A stretch of DNA of 64,000 nt from Luteimonas deserti (lineage in GTDB: Bacteria; Pseudomonadota; Gammaproteobacteria; Xanthomonadales; Xanthomonadaceae), in assembly GCF_013425765.1 (NCBI RefSeq), contig NZ_JACCJZ010000019.1, positions 124,001 to 188,000 of the forward strand, written 5' to 3'. A program made the position numbers and the translations under genes. Shown here one piece after another: positions 18,899 to 27,626 of this stretch (within the stretch, counting starts at the first letter, position 1; each line of letters starts with the position of its first letter). The notes below the pieces were generated by a model. That model was not told the origin of the DNA, did not search any database, and saw only the letters and a list, made by a program, of their open reading frames with translations.

Positions 18899-19573
18899 AT
18901 GGGCCGGGTCGCGTTCTGGCTGGTGCTGGTGCTCGGATTGCTGCTGGCCAACATCGCGGCGTGGTGGTGGCGCGAGCGCGGCGGGGCATCGCCGCCGCCG
19001 GCCGCGGTCACGTCACAGGCGGACGCACGGCAGGAGCCGCTGGGCGATCGAGCCGATTCGCCGTCCGCAGCCGTGGCGACACTCCGGCCGCCGGGCGACC
19101 CGGGCGCGCCCCGGGCCGGCGCGCCTCCGAGCGCGGCTTCGCCACTGCTGATGCCGGTCCAGGGCATCGATGTGGCGACCGTGGCCGACACGTTCCAGGA
19201 CGAACGCGACGGCGGCGGTCGCGTGCACGAGGCGATCGACATCATGGCGCCCGCTGGAACCCCCGTGCTCGCAGTGGCCGACGGCACGATCGAAAAGCTG
19301 TTCACCAGCGACCGTGGCGGACTGACGATCTACCAGTTCGAGCCCACCGGCACCTTCAGCTATTACTACGCGCACCTGCAGGCGTATGCGCCGGGGCTGG
19401 CCGAAGGCATGCAGGTGCGCCGTGGCCAGCAACTGGGCACGGTGGGCAGCAGCGGCAATGCGGACCCCGCGGCGCCGCACCTGCACTTCGCGGTGTTCCG
19501 GCTCACGCCGGAGCGGGAGTGGTGGACCGGCGAGCCGGTGAATCCCTGGCCACTGCTGCAAGGCGGGCGCTGA
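18899..19573 (+). CDS. M23 (LytM-like) peptidase, membrane-anchored
   Basis: A 224-residue protein with one N-terminal membrane helix (residues 3-22), a disordered Ala/Pro-rich linker to about residue 85, and an M23 domain. Zinc-site motifs are HEAIDIMAP (HxxxD) and HLHF near the end. The general-base histidine is in YYAHLQAY. It should act in the periplasm as a peptidoglycan endopeptidase or as a regulator of one. The two metal motifs are intact, so activity is likely. It follows the L,D-transpeptidase gene by 2 bp, which strongly suggests a two-gene operon for wall remodelling. Confidence 0.9.
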   Translation: MGRVAFWLVLVLGLLLANIAAWWWRERGGASPPPAAVTSQADARQEPLGDRADSPSAAVATLRPPGDPGAPRAGAPPSAASPLLMPVQGIDVATVADTFQDERDGGGRVHEAIDIMAPAGTPVLAVADGTIEKLFTSDRGGLTIYQFEPTGTFSYYYAHLQAYAPGLAEGMQVRRGQQLGTVGSSGNADPAAPHLHFAVFRLTPEREWWTGEPVNPWPLLQGGR

Positions 19574-20184
19574 GCGCACGACGCACGGCCCGCGAGGGTC
19601 GCATCCTATGAGGCGTGTCGAGCGCGTGGCGGATTCCGCCTCGCCACGCGGCGCAGCCGATGACAGGGCGTCGCTGAACACACGGCGGCTGCGATCTTGA
19701 AACGGCTCGTGCCTATCCGGATTGCCGCACGGGCATCCAGATCCCGATGCCCATGCAGCGTGGATCGCCCAGCTCGCTGTGACGGACCGCGGGGCCCTCG
19801 GCTGTTCCCTGGTCTTCGATGAAACCACCGCGATCGTTCATGACGATGTTCGACGCGGTTCTGCAGTCGCCGTCCTCGGCATCGTCGAGTTCCGGCAGCG
19901 GCATGCCGCGGCAGAGTCCCGCCGCGACCGCGGCGATCGCATGCACATCCCCGTGCCGGTGGCGGATCCGGGCGACGCCTCACCTGCCTCAGCATGCGCT
20001 CCCCGTTGGCACACGCGCACGATCAGCGTCCGGACCCTAGCGTCGCGCAGCGTCCGCAACGACGTCGACCACGCGTATGGACGCCGCCCGTCGACAGCCA
20101 GCGTCGGAACAGCGAATGCTGCTCCATGTCAGTGCGCCGTTGTACGGCCCGTACGCGCCGACCTCCGGAGTGCTGGCGTGACGC
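19574..20184 (-). other. Gap of 611 bp with at most one weak small gene
   Basis: Between the M23 peptidase and tesA no strong gene is visible. The only frame with protein-like composition is the minus-strand one at 19713-19946, listed separately. No hairpin with a T-tract stands out. Confidence 0.5.
19713..19946 (-). CDS. Possible small protein of unknown function
   Basis: A 77-codon frame starting at a GTG. Its composition is less Arg-rich than the noncoding frames around it and includes segments such as MPLPELDDAEDGDC, NIVMNDRGGF and DPRCMGIGIWMP, with three cysteines. The open frame extends only a few codons further upstream before a stop, so no longer gene is hidden. There is no clear ribosome binding site. 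It could be the remnant of a larger exported protein. I do not recognise it. Confidence 0.3.
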   Translation of the reverse strand: MHAIAAVAAGLCRGMPLPELDDAEDGDCRTASNIVMNDRGGFIEDQGTAEGPAVRHSELGDPRCMGIGIWMPVRQSG

Positions 20185-20883
20185 TCAACGGCGCGCGCGC
20201 AGCAACGGCTGCAGCGCAGGCCAGACGTGGTCGAGAATCTTCGCCTGGGCCTCGACCGTGGGGTGCAGGTTGTCGTCCTGGAAGTTGACGCGGTCGGTCG
20301 CGATCGGCTCGAGCAGGAACGGCAGCAGCGGCACATCGAAGGTCTCCGCGAGCAACCGGTAGTTCGCTTCGAAGCCCGCGGTGTAGTCCGTGCCGAGATT
20401 GGGCGGCATGCGCATTCCGACCAGCAGGACCTGCGCGCCCACATGCTGGGAGGCGCCGATCATCCGCGCCAGATTCCGCCGCGCATCGGCCAGTGGCAGG
20501 CCGCGCAGGCCGTCGTTGGCACCGAGGGCGATGACCACCACGGCCGGACGCTCGCGCACCACCGCCTGCACGATGCGCGAGGCGCCGCCGGCCGTGGTCT
20601 CGCCTGAAATGCTGCCGTTGACCACGCGCCAGTCCGGCGCCTCGCGCTGCAGGCGCTGCTCCAGCAGGCCCACCCAACTCTGGGCCGCGGACATGCCGTA
20701 CCCCGCAGAAAGTGAATCGCCCATGATCAGCATCGTCTTCTGCGTTCCCGGCGCGGCCGCGGCAGCAGCAGTCGCCTGGGCCTGTGCTAAAACCGGCAGC
20801 GCGAGGAGGCACGCCGCCACCCAGCGCAGCAGGCCGGCTTGCATCCAGCGGCGCGCGGCCGCAGTTCCCTGTGTCATTCCCAC
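20185..20883 (-). CDS. tesA: TesA-like arylesterase / acyl-CoA thioesterase I, SGNH hydrolase
   Basis: A 232-residue periplasmic SGNH/GDSL hydrolase with thioesterase, esterase and lysophospholipase activities known for the family. A signal peptide spans roughly residues 15-37 (AACLLALPVLAQAQA). Block I is GDSLSAGYG with Ser57, block II has Gly in NGSISGETT, block III is GAND, and the Asp/His pair is in DDNLHP near 207-212. All catalytic residues are present. The gene is divergent from the ABC transporter pair ybbA-ybbP, exactly the arrangement in Escherichia coli, which strengthens all three names. Confidence 0.93.
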   Translation of the reverse strand: MGMTQGTAAARRWMQAGLLRWVAACLLALPVLAQAQATAAAAAAPGTQKTMLIMGDSLSAGYGMSAAQSWVGLLEQRLQREAPDWRVVNGSISGETTAGGASRIVQAVVRERPAVVVIALGANDGLRGLPLADARRNLARMIGASQHVGAQVLLVGMRMPPNLGTDYTAGFEANYRLLAETFDVPLLPFLLEPIATDRVNFQDDNLHPTVEAQAKILDHVWPALQPLLRARR

Positions 20884-20958
20884 GTCTCCGGTCGGTCCGG
20901 CGACGCCGGCCTCCGGGGCCAGCGCGCGGTGCGGCTATCGAAACATCGAAGGATATCT

Positions 20959-21675
20959 ATGCCCGACGCCACCCCCATGCAAGCTGAAACCCCCGCCGCC
21001 CTCGACGTCGAGGCACTGGGCAAGCGGGTCTCGCTGCCTTCGGGGGAACTGACGATCCTCCAGGACGTCGGCTTCCGCGTCGCGCACGGCGACACGGTCG
21101 CCATCGTCGGCGCGTCGGGCTCGGGCAAGAGCACGCTGCTGTCGCTGCTCGCCGGTCTCGACACGCCGAGCAGCGGGCGCGTACTGCTGGGCGGCGCGCC
21201 GATCTCGACGCTCGACGAGGACGGGCGCGCGAAGGTGCGCGGCGAGAAGGTCGGCTTCGTCTTCCAGAGCTTCCAGCTGCTGCCGTCGCTGACCGCGCTC
21301 GAAAACGTGATGTTGCCGCTGGAGCTGCGCGGCGATCGCGAGGTCGAGGCGCCGGCGCGCGACGTCCTCGCGCGCGTGGGCCTCGGCGAGCGCCTCGGTC
21401 ATTACCCGCGTCAGCTCTCGGGCGGGGAGCAGCAGCGCGTGGCACTCGCGCGTGCGTTCGTCACCCGGCCGTCGCTGCTGTTCGCCGACGAGCCCACCGG
21501 CAACCTCGACACCGCGACCGGCCAGTCGATCATCGAACTGCTGTTCGCGCTCAATGCCGATGCCGGCACCACGCTGGTGCTGGTCACCCACGACGATCAT
21601 CTGGCCCAGCGCTGCAAGCGCCGCCTGCGCATCGACAGCGGCCGTCTGGTCGCGGACGAGGCGATGACCGCATGA
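20959..21675 (+). CDS. ybbA: ABC transporter ATP-binding protein YbbA
   Basis: A 238-residue ATPase of the LolD/MacB-type. Walker A is GASGSGKST, the Q-loop is in [10 protein letters not shown], the signature is [15 protein letters not shown] and Walker B is [12 protein letters not shown]. The ATG at 20959 has a GAAGGA about 6 bp upstream, and earlier in-frame starts would lie inside tesA's 5' end. It energises the YbbP permease, whose gene overlaps by an ATGA. The substrate of YbbAP is not firmly known. Its link with tesA suggests a lipid or lipoprotein-related export function. Confidence 0.93.
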   Translation: MPDATPMQAETPAALDVEALGKRVSLPSGELTILQDVGFRVAHGDTVAIVGASGSGKSTLLSLLAGLDTPSSGRVLLGGAPISTLDEDGRAKVRGEKVGFVFQSFQLLPSLTALENVMLPLELRGDREVEAPARDVLARVGLGERLGHYPRQLSGGEQQRVALARAFVTRPSLLFADEPTGNLDTATGQSIIELLFALNADAGTTLVLVTHDDHLAQRCKRRLRIDSGRLVADEAMTA

Positions 21676-24200
21676 GGACCGCCGCGCTCGCGTGGCGCCA
21701 GCTGCGCCGCGATTTCAAGGCGGGCGACATTCGGATCCTGTTCGCCGCCCTGGTGCTCGCCGTCGTCGCGGTGACCGCGGTGGGATTCGTCACCGATCGC
21801 GCCGAACGCGCGCTGGCGATCGAGGCCAACCGTCTGCTCGGCGGCGACGCGGTGGTCCGCGGTGACGCGCCGATCGCCGGCGCGATCCGCGAGGCCGCTG
21901 GGGGGCCCGGACTGCAGGTCGTGGACACGGTCGAGCTCGACAGCATGATCCGGGTCGGCGCAGGCGACGCGGCCAACCTGCGTCTGGGCGATGTGCGCGC
22001 GCTCGGCGACGGATTCCCGCTGCGCGGGAGCTTCCGCATCGCCGGCGCCGACGACGTCGAGCGGGACGCGTCCGCCGTCCCCGAGCCCGGCACGGCCTGG
22101 ATGAGCCGCGCCGGCGCCGACACGCTCGGTGCCGCGATCGGCGACACCGTCGTGCTCGGGGCCTCGAGCTTCCGGCTGACGGCACTGGTCCTCCAGGAAC
22201 CCGACGCGTCGATCGACTACTTCAACGTCGCGCCCAAGGTCTTCCTGCACCTGTCGGACCTCGACGCCACCGGGCTGATCCAGCCGGGCAGCCGCATCCG
22301 CTATCGCCTGGTCGTGGCCGGCGATGCGGACGCGGTCGACGGGTTCGCCACGGCGGCGCGCGCGAATCTCGGTCGCGGCCAGCGCGTGGAGACCATCGGC
22401 GATGCGCGCCCGGAAGTGCGCTCCTCGCTCGATCGCGCCGGTCGTTTCCTGGGCCTGGCGGCGCTGGTGTCGGTGATCCTCGCCGCGGTCGCCGTCGCGA
22501 TGGCCGCGCGCCAGCATTCGGCGCGACATCTGACGTCCGTCGCGGTGATGCGCTGCATGGGCGCGCAGCAGCGCACGCTGGTCGGCATCCATGTCGGTGA
22601 ACTGCTGCTGCTCGGCGTGATCGCGTGCACGCTGGGTGTGGTCATCGCGTTCGGACTGCAATGGGGCATCGGCCGTTGGCTGGAATCGTTACTGGGCCTG
22701 TCGATTCCCGCCGCCGGCCTGATGCCGGCCCTGCAGGGTTATGGCGTCGGCCTCGTCGTACTGATGGCCTTCGGCGCCCCGCCGGTGCTGGCGCTGCGCC
22801 GGGTGCCGGCCCTGCGTGTGTTGCGGCGTGATCTCGGCGGGTTCGAACCCAGTGCCTGGCTGGTCGGCGGCGCGGGCTTTGTCGGCCTGGCCGCGCTGGT
22901 GTGGTGGAAAGCCGGCTCGGCGACGCTGGGCGGCGCGATGCTGGCCGGCATCGCGGTGACCTTCGCGGTGCTCGCGCTGCTGGCGTGGGGGCTGATCCTG
23001 CTGGTCCGCGCGCTGCGTACCCGGCTGCGCGGCAGCCTGCGCTACGGCCTGGCCAACGTGAGCCGGCGCGCGGGCACCAGCGTCGCCCAGGTCACGGCGC
23101 TCGGCCTCGGCCTGATGGCGCTGCTGCTGTTGACCTTCGTGCGTACCGATCTGCTCGATCGCTGGCAGCTCGCGCTGGGGCAGGATGCTCCCAACCGCTT
23201 CATCATCAACGTGCAGCCCGAGCAGCTGGATCCGGTGCGCGCCTTCATCGCCGGACAGGGCGTCGATGCGCCGGTGCTGTTTCCGATGATCCGCGCGCGT
23301 CTGATCGAGCGCAACGGCGCGCCGGTGCGCGGCGAGGACTATGCCGGGCGCAGCGGCGACGACGCCCAGGACCAGCAGGCGCAGCGCCGGGCGGAACGCG
23401 AGTTCAACCTGTCGATGCAGACCGATCTGCGCGACGACAACCAGGTGACCGCCGGTAGTTTCTGGGGCGAGGACAGGCCGGCGACGCCCGAGATTTCGGT
23501 GGAGGAGAACTTCGCCAAGGATCTGGGCTGGCAGCTCGGCGACCGCATCGCGTTCGATATCGCCGGCCAGCGGTTCGAGGCGCCGATCACCAGCTTGCGC
23601 AGCATCGAGTGGGAGAGTTTCCGTCCGAACTTCTTCGTCGTTGCCTCCCCGGGCGCGCTCGACGGCTATCCCGCCAGCCACATCACGGCGGTGCGGGTGC
23701 CGCCGGAGCGACCGAGGTTCACCGCCGATCTGGTGCAGCAGTTTCCCAACCTGTCGGTGATCGACGTCGACGCGGTCCTCAACCAGGTGCGCAGCACCGC
23801 CGACCAGGTCTCGACGGTGGTGCAGGTGGTGTTCTGGTTCTCGCTGGTCGCCGGCGTGCTGGTGCTGCTGGCAGCGGTCAGTGCCAGCCAGGACGAGCGC
23901 CTGCTGGAAGGCGGGGTGATGCGCGTACTCGGCGGCAAGCGGGCGCAATTGCGCCTGGCGCAAGCCTCGGAGTTCGCCGCGATCGGTCTGCTCGCGGGAC
24001 TCGTCGCGTCCATCGCAGCGTCGGTACTGGCCGGGGTCGTGGCCGTGCGGGTGTTCGACCTGCCGTGGACGCCGAACTGGGCGCTGGCCGCGACAGGTGG
24101 CGGCATCGGCGTGCTGATGACCTTGCTGGCCGGACTGTGGGCGACGCGCCGCGTGCTCGACGCCCCGCCTTCGGTGACGCTGCGGGCCCTGCAGGACTGA
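21672..24200 (+). CDS. ybbP: ABC transporter permease YbbP, FtsX/MacB type
   Basis: An 842-residue inner-membrane permease with two FtsX domains. A first helix lies at about residues 20-40, followed by a large periplasmic region, helices near 260-285, 315-345 and 360-380, a middle section with more helices near 400-460 and 490, a second periplasmic region and three C-terminal helices (about 715-740, 770-790, 805-825). The size fits YbbP relatives of about 800 residues. It is coupled to ybbA by a 4-bp overlap. It probably extracts or moves a hydrophobic substrate across or out of the inner membrane. Confidence 0.92.
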   Translation: MRTAALAWRQLRRDFKAGDIRILFAALVLAVVAVTAVGFVTDRAERALAIEANRLLGGDAVVRGDAPIAGAIREAAGGPGLQVVDTVELDSMIRVGAGDAANLRLGDVRALGDGFPLRGSFRIAGADDVERDASAVPEPGTAWMSRAGADTLGAAIGDTVVLGASSFRLTALVLQEPDASIDYFNVAPKVFLHLSDLDATGLIQPGSRIRYRLVVAGDADAVDGFATAARANLGRGQRVETIGDARPEVRSSLDRAGRFLGLAALVSVILAAVAVAMAARQHSARHLTSVAVMRCMGAQQRTLVGIHVGELLLLGVIACTLGVVIAFGLQWGIGRWLESLLGLSIPAAGLMPALQGYGVGLVVLMAFGAPPVLALRRVPALRVLRRDLGGFEPSAWLVGGAGFVGLAALVWWKAGSATLGGAMLAGIAVTFAVLALLAWGLILLVRALRTRLRGSLRYGLANVSRRAGTSVAQVTALGLGLMALLLLTFVRTDLLDRWQLALGQDAPNRFIINVQPEQLDPVRAFIAGQGVDAPVLFPMIRARLIERNGAPVRGEDYAGRSGDDAQDQQAQRRAEREFNLSMQTDLRDDNQVTAGSFWGEDRPATPEISVEENFAKDLGWQLGDRIAFDIAGQRFEAPITSLRSIEWESFRPNFFVVASPGALDGYPASHITAVRVPPERPRFTADLVQQFPNLSVIDVDAVLNQVRSTADQVSTVVQVVFWFSLVAGVLVLLAAVSASQDERLLEGGVMRVLGGKRAQLRLAQASEFAAIGLLAGLVASIAASVLAGVVAVRVFDLPWTPNWALAATGGGIGVLMTLLAGLWATRRVLDAPPSVTLRALQD

Positions 24201-24243
24201 TGGGCACGCGCGCCCGGCGCGAACCGCCGGGCGCGCTGCAGGC

Positions 24244-24507
24244 TCAGCCGACGATCGTCTCTGTCGCCTCGAACCGCTTGGCGTACTTGCGCTCCTCGCT
24301 GACGCGCTGGACGTCCTCGTGTGCGATGTCGGGGCCGCCGTAGACCGCATAGACGACCTCGTCGTCACGCCGGCCGATGGCGTGCAGGCGGTAGCGCGAT
24401 TGTCCGCCGCCCGTGTCGGGCGGGTAGCGCTGCGGCGGCTCCTGGCCGTCCAGATCGAGCTCACTGTTGTCGATCGTGCCGCCGACAAAGAGGGCATGGA
24501 TGGGCAT
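24244..24507 (-). CDS. Small conserved-looking protein of unknown function
   Basis: An 87-residue soluble protein beginning MPIHALFVGGTIDNSE, with a middle section YRLHAIGRRDDEVVYAVYGG and a charged C-terminal helix (VQRVSEERKYAKRFEA). The start has an AAGGAGA about 8 bp upstream on the minus strand, which is a good ribosome binding site. It lies between ybbP and the rsmC-like gene and faces ybbP, so it is a lone gene. I do not recognise the family. The composition resembles short accessory or phage-related proteins, but I see no other mobile-element genes near it. Confidence 0.7.
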   Translation of the reverse strand: MPIHALFVGGTIDNSELDLDGQEPPQRYPPDTGGGQSRYRLHAIGRRDDEVVYAVYGGPDIAHEDVQRVSEERKYAKRFEATETIVG

Positions 24508-24685
24508 TCACGGTCTCCTTCTGCTTGGGAAAGCTGCCGCTGCATCGTGCGGCCCGAGGTGTTGGTATCGGATCAACCTCCCGTTGCCACCGATGAACGC
24601 GTCGCCGCCGCGATCGTTCGGCGGGCGACCGGGCACCCGGCAGGCGCCCGGTAGAATCGCAGCCCGGTCCGTTTCCCTGCGCCTC

Positions 24686-25750
24686 ATGTCCGACGCCGCG
24701 CTCGATGCCCTCTTCCTGCCGCTCCAGCAGGGCCAGATCCCCTGGCCGGCGGACGGTGCGCTGTTCCTGCGCGCCCGCGCGGGCGTACCGACGACCGGAG
24801 GACGCTGGCCGGGCCTGGTCTGCGAGCAGAGCTTCCAGCCCTCGCACATGGCGTTGGCGCGCAGCGGGCTCGAGGTGCTGCCGGCCGGAGGGGGCGATCC
24901 GGTCCTGCCCCGCAAGTCTCTGGTGCTGGTGCTGCCGCCGCGGCAGCGCGACGAATCGCGCGCCGTGCTGGCGCGCGCGCTGCAGGCGGTGACGCTCGGC
25001 GGCTGGGTGGTCGCCAGCGTCGCCAACGACGAAGGCGCCCGATCCGCGCAGGACGATCTGGCGCGTGTCGCCGGCAACATCGGCGCCCTCTCCAAGCACA
25101 AGTGCCGGGTGTTCTGGGCGCAGGCGGGCGAGACCGTCGACCTCGCGCTGGTCGAGAGCTGGGCCGCGCTGGATCGTCCGCGCGACGTGCTCGAGGGCCG
25201 CTTCCGCAGCCGACCGGGCGTGTTCGCCTGGGACCGTGTCGATCCGGCCTCGGCCCTGCTGGCCTCGCATCTGCCGGTCACGCTCGCCGGTCACGGGGCA
25301 GATCTCGGCGCCGGGTACGGGTTCCTTTCCGCCGAGCTTCTGCAGCGTTGCCCGGGGATCACGGCCCTGGATCTCTACGAAGCCGAAGGGCGCGCGCTCG
25401 CGCTGGCACGGCACAATCTCGCCGCGCTCGGCGCGGGGACGGCGCTCGACTACCACTGGCACGACGTCACTGCCGGCCTGCCGCGGCATTACGATTTCAT
25501 CGTCAGCAATCCGCCGTTCCATGCGCTCGGTCGCGAGGGCCGGCCCGACATCGGCCGGGCCTTCATCGCCGCCGCGGCGTCCGCATTGAATCCGGGTGGC
25601 GCGCTGTGGCTCGTCGCCAACCGCCACCTGCCCTACGAGGACGTGCTCGATTCGCGTTTCAGTGAGGTCCACGAGATCGCGTCCAGCGGCGCGTTCAAGG
25701 TGATCCATGCCGTGCGTGCCCACGCGGCCCCGATGAGGCACCGCGCATGA
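24686..25750 (+). CDS. rsmC: RsmC-like 16S rRNA m2G1207 methyltransferase
   Basis: A 354-residue class I SAM-dependent methyltransferase with two related domains as in RsmC. The N-terminal domain is degenerate. The C-terminal domain has the SAM loop DLGAGYGFLSAEL, the acidic strand ALDLYEAE and the catalytic IVSNPPFH. RsmC methylates guanine 1207 of 16S rRNA in the 30S subunit. RsmC of E. coli has 343 residues, close to this. The ATG at 24686 was chosen over an earlier in-frame start because it begins right before the N-terminal domain. It overlaps rsuA by 4 bp, giving a ribosomal RNA modification operon. A methyltransferase of the RlmG group is an alternative. Confidence 0.8.
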   Translation: MSDAALDALFLPLQQGQIPWPADGALFLRARAGVPTTGGRWPGLVCEQSFQPSHMALARSGLEVLPAGGGDPVLPRKSLVLVLPPRQRDESRAVLARALQAVTLGGWVVASVANDEGARSAQDDLARVAGNIGALSKHKCRVFWAQAGETVDLALVESWAALDRPRDVLEGRFRSRPGVFAWDRVDPASALLASHLPVTLAGHGADLGAGYGFLSAELLQRCPGITALDLYEAEGRALALARHNLAALGAGTALDYHWHDVTAGLPRHYDFIVSNPPFHALGREGRPDIGRAFIAAAASALNPGGALWLVANRHLPYEDVLDSRFSEVHEIASSGAFKVIHAVRAHAAPMRHRA

Positions 25751-26454
25751 AGCTGGTCAGACTGCTCGCCAATCTCGGCTACGGCAGCCGCAAGCAGGTT
25801 GCCTGGATGTTCCGCGAAGGCCGGGTCACCGATGCGGCAGGCGAGGTTCTGTACGCGGACGACCAGGTCGGCCACGACACCGTGCGCGTCGACGGCGAGC
25901 CGCTCGATCCGCCGCAGGGCCTGACCCTGCTGCTGCACAAGCCGTCCGGCTACACCTGCTCGACCAAGGATACGGGGCGCCTGGTCTACGACCTGCTGCC
26001 GCCGCGTTTCAGGCTGCGATCGCCGGTCCTGTCGACCGTCGGCCGGCTCGACCGCGACACCAGTGGCCTGCTGTTGTTCACCGACGACGGCCAGCTGCTG
26101 CACCGGATCATCTCGCCGAAGGCCGCGTTGCCGAAGGTCTACGAGGCGACGCTGGCCGACCCGCTGCGCGGCGACGAGGCGGCGCTGTTCGCCAGCGGCA
26201 CCCTGATGCTCGATTCGGAAACCACGCCGCTCAAGCCAGCGCGCATGGAGGTACTCGGACCCGACCGCGCGCGGCTCACGCTGACCGAGGGGCGTTATCA
26301 CCAGGTGCGGCGGATGTTCGCCGCGACAGGAAACCGCGTGGTCTCGCTGCATCGCAGCCGCGTCGGCGGCCTGGGGCTGGAGGCCCTGCCCGAAGGCGCA
26401 TGGCGCGTACTCGGCCCGGACGACGTCGAGACATTGATGACCGCCCATGACTGA
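25747..26454 (+). CDS. rsuA: 16S rRNA pseudouridine(516) synthase RsuA
   Basis: A 235-residue pseudouridine synthase of the RsuA family. An S4 RNA-binding domain covers residues 1-48 (LVRLLANLGYGSRKQVAWMF). The catalytic domain has GRLDRDTSGLLLF with Asp102 as the nucleophile and the C-terminal RYHQVRRMFAA motif. It converts U516 of 16S rRNA to pseudouridine during 30S assembly. It is translationally coupled to both the rsmC-like gene (4-bp overlap) and the HAD phosphatase gene (8-bp overlap). An RluE/RluF assignment is less likely given the length and context. Confidence 0.9.
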   Translation: MKLVRLLANLGYGSRKQVAWMFREGRVTDAAGEVLYADDQVGHDTVRVDGEPLDPPQGLTLLLHKPSGYTCSTKDTGRLVYDLLPPRFRLRSPVLSTVGRLDRDTSGLLLFTDDGQLLHRIISPKAALPKVYEATLADPLRGDEAALFASGTLMLDSETTPLKPARMEVLGPDRARLTLTEGRYHQVRRMFAATGNRVVSLHRSRVGGLGLEALPEGAWRVLGPDDVETLMTAHD

Positions 26455-27130
26455 GGTGGAACCACTGCCGTCGCGGCCTTCGGCGGTGATCTTCGACATG
26501 GACGGCCTGCTGCTCGACAGCGAGCGCGCGATCCTCGACTGCTTCCGCGAGGCTGCCTCCGAGCAAGGGGCCGACATCGAATCCGACTGGTGGCTGGGCA
26601 TGATCGGCCTCGGAGATGCGGTCTGCCGCGCGATGCTGGTGGAGCGTATCGGCACGCCGGCCACGGACCAGCTGCTGGAGCGTGGACACGCGCGCTACAT
26701 CGCCATGGCGGAGGCGGGCCTGCCGCATCGTCCTGGCGTGCTGGCGTTGCTCGACCTGCTCGCGCTGCATCGCATCCCGTGCGCAGTGGCGACGTCCACG
26801 CGCTCGCCCCTGGCGCAGCGCAAGCTCGCCGCGGCCGGTCTGCTGCACCGGTTCGCGCACGTCTGTACCAGCAGCGATGTCGCGCAGCCGAAGCCGGCGC
26901 CCGATGTCTATCTGCTCGCGGCACGACGGCTCGGCGTGGAGGCGGCGCGTTGCGTGGTGCTCGAGGATTCGCCGACCGGCGTGCGTGCGGCGCTGGCGGC
27001 CGGGATGACCCCGATCCAGGTACCGGACCTGCTGACACCCGACGCCGAAGCGCGGTCGCTGGGGCATCGCATCGTGGCGTCCCTGGGCGCGGCGCAGGCG
27101 CTGCTGGTGCCGCATCTGGCACTACGCTGA
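26447..27130 (+). CDS. HAD-superfamily (IA) phosphatase
   Basis: A 227-residue hydrolase of haloacid-dehalogenase subfamily IA. Motif I is FDMDGLLLDSE with nucleophile and acid Asp residues, motif II is in ATSTRS, motif III Lys is in AQPKPAPDVY, and motif IV is VLEDSPTG. The cap domain (residues 25-90) is alpha-helical, like sugar-phosphatases and phosphoglucomutases of this group. The likely substrate is a small sugar phosphate or a similar metabolite, but it cannot be specified. It overlaps rsuA by 8 bp and ends the three-gene operon. Confidence 0.9.
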   Translation: MTEVEPLPSRPSAVIFDMDGLLLDSERAILDCFREAASEQGADIESDWWLGMIGLGDAVCRAMLVERIGTPATDQLLERGHARYIAMAEAGLPHRPGVLALLDLLALHRIPCAVATSTRSPLAQRKLAAAGLLHRFAHVCTSSDVAQPKPAPDVYLLAARRLGVEAARCVVLEDSPTGVRAALAAGMTPIQVPDLLTPDAEARSLGHRIVASLGAAQALLVPHLALR

Positions 27131-27626
27131 GCGTTCTCGATCCGCCCGGCGGCGTGTGAACGCAACCGCGTGCCGGTGTAACCGGCGCGCAGGCCGCGAG
27201 CGCCTGCGTCCTCGTCCGGTCGGGCGCTCGGCGCTGGCGGCACGGAGCGCGATGCGACGGGATGAGGCGACCGCCCGATCGCGGCTGCGGGACGTCGGTG
27301 CCACACGCGCGTTCCATCGACCGCCATCGGGATATCGACTCGCCATCGACAGGCGCAGGCGGTTGAGGCATCGGGCTGTCGGAGCCGACATCGACGGCAT
27401 CGACTTGGCCGTTGGTCGACGCGCCGCTCGCGCGCAATCGCACATTGGGCAGGTCCCCGGTTGCCACCGGGTGGTCCACCAGGGCCCGACCGATCCCGGC
27501 CGCGGGATCGGGGCCGACGAGTCCGCCGCGACGCGTCGACACCGCCTGCTTCAGCAGCAGAAATGAGCGACATCGAACCGGGCTGCTCGCCTCGTCCGAC
27601 CGCGTCAGCCCTGCATCGTCGGCGGA
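27131..27626 (-). other. Gap of about 500 bp, possible decayed coding sequence
   Basis: No supported gene. One minus-strand frame between roughly 27300 and 27540 has unusually protein-like composition (for example GRALVDHPVATGDLPNVRL), but it then runs into the antisense of the HAD gene with Arg/Pro-rich noise. It may be a degraded gene fragment. Confidence 0.4.

Noticed and set aside
20129-20812. Alternative minus-strand frame overlapping tesA
   Set aside because: It is a frame-shifted shadow of tesA. Only the tesA frame has the GDSL, GAND and D-H catalytic blocks.
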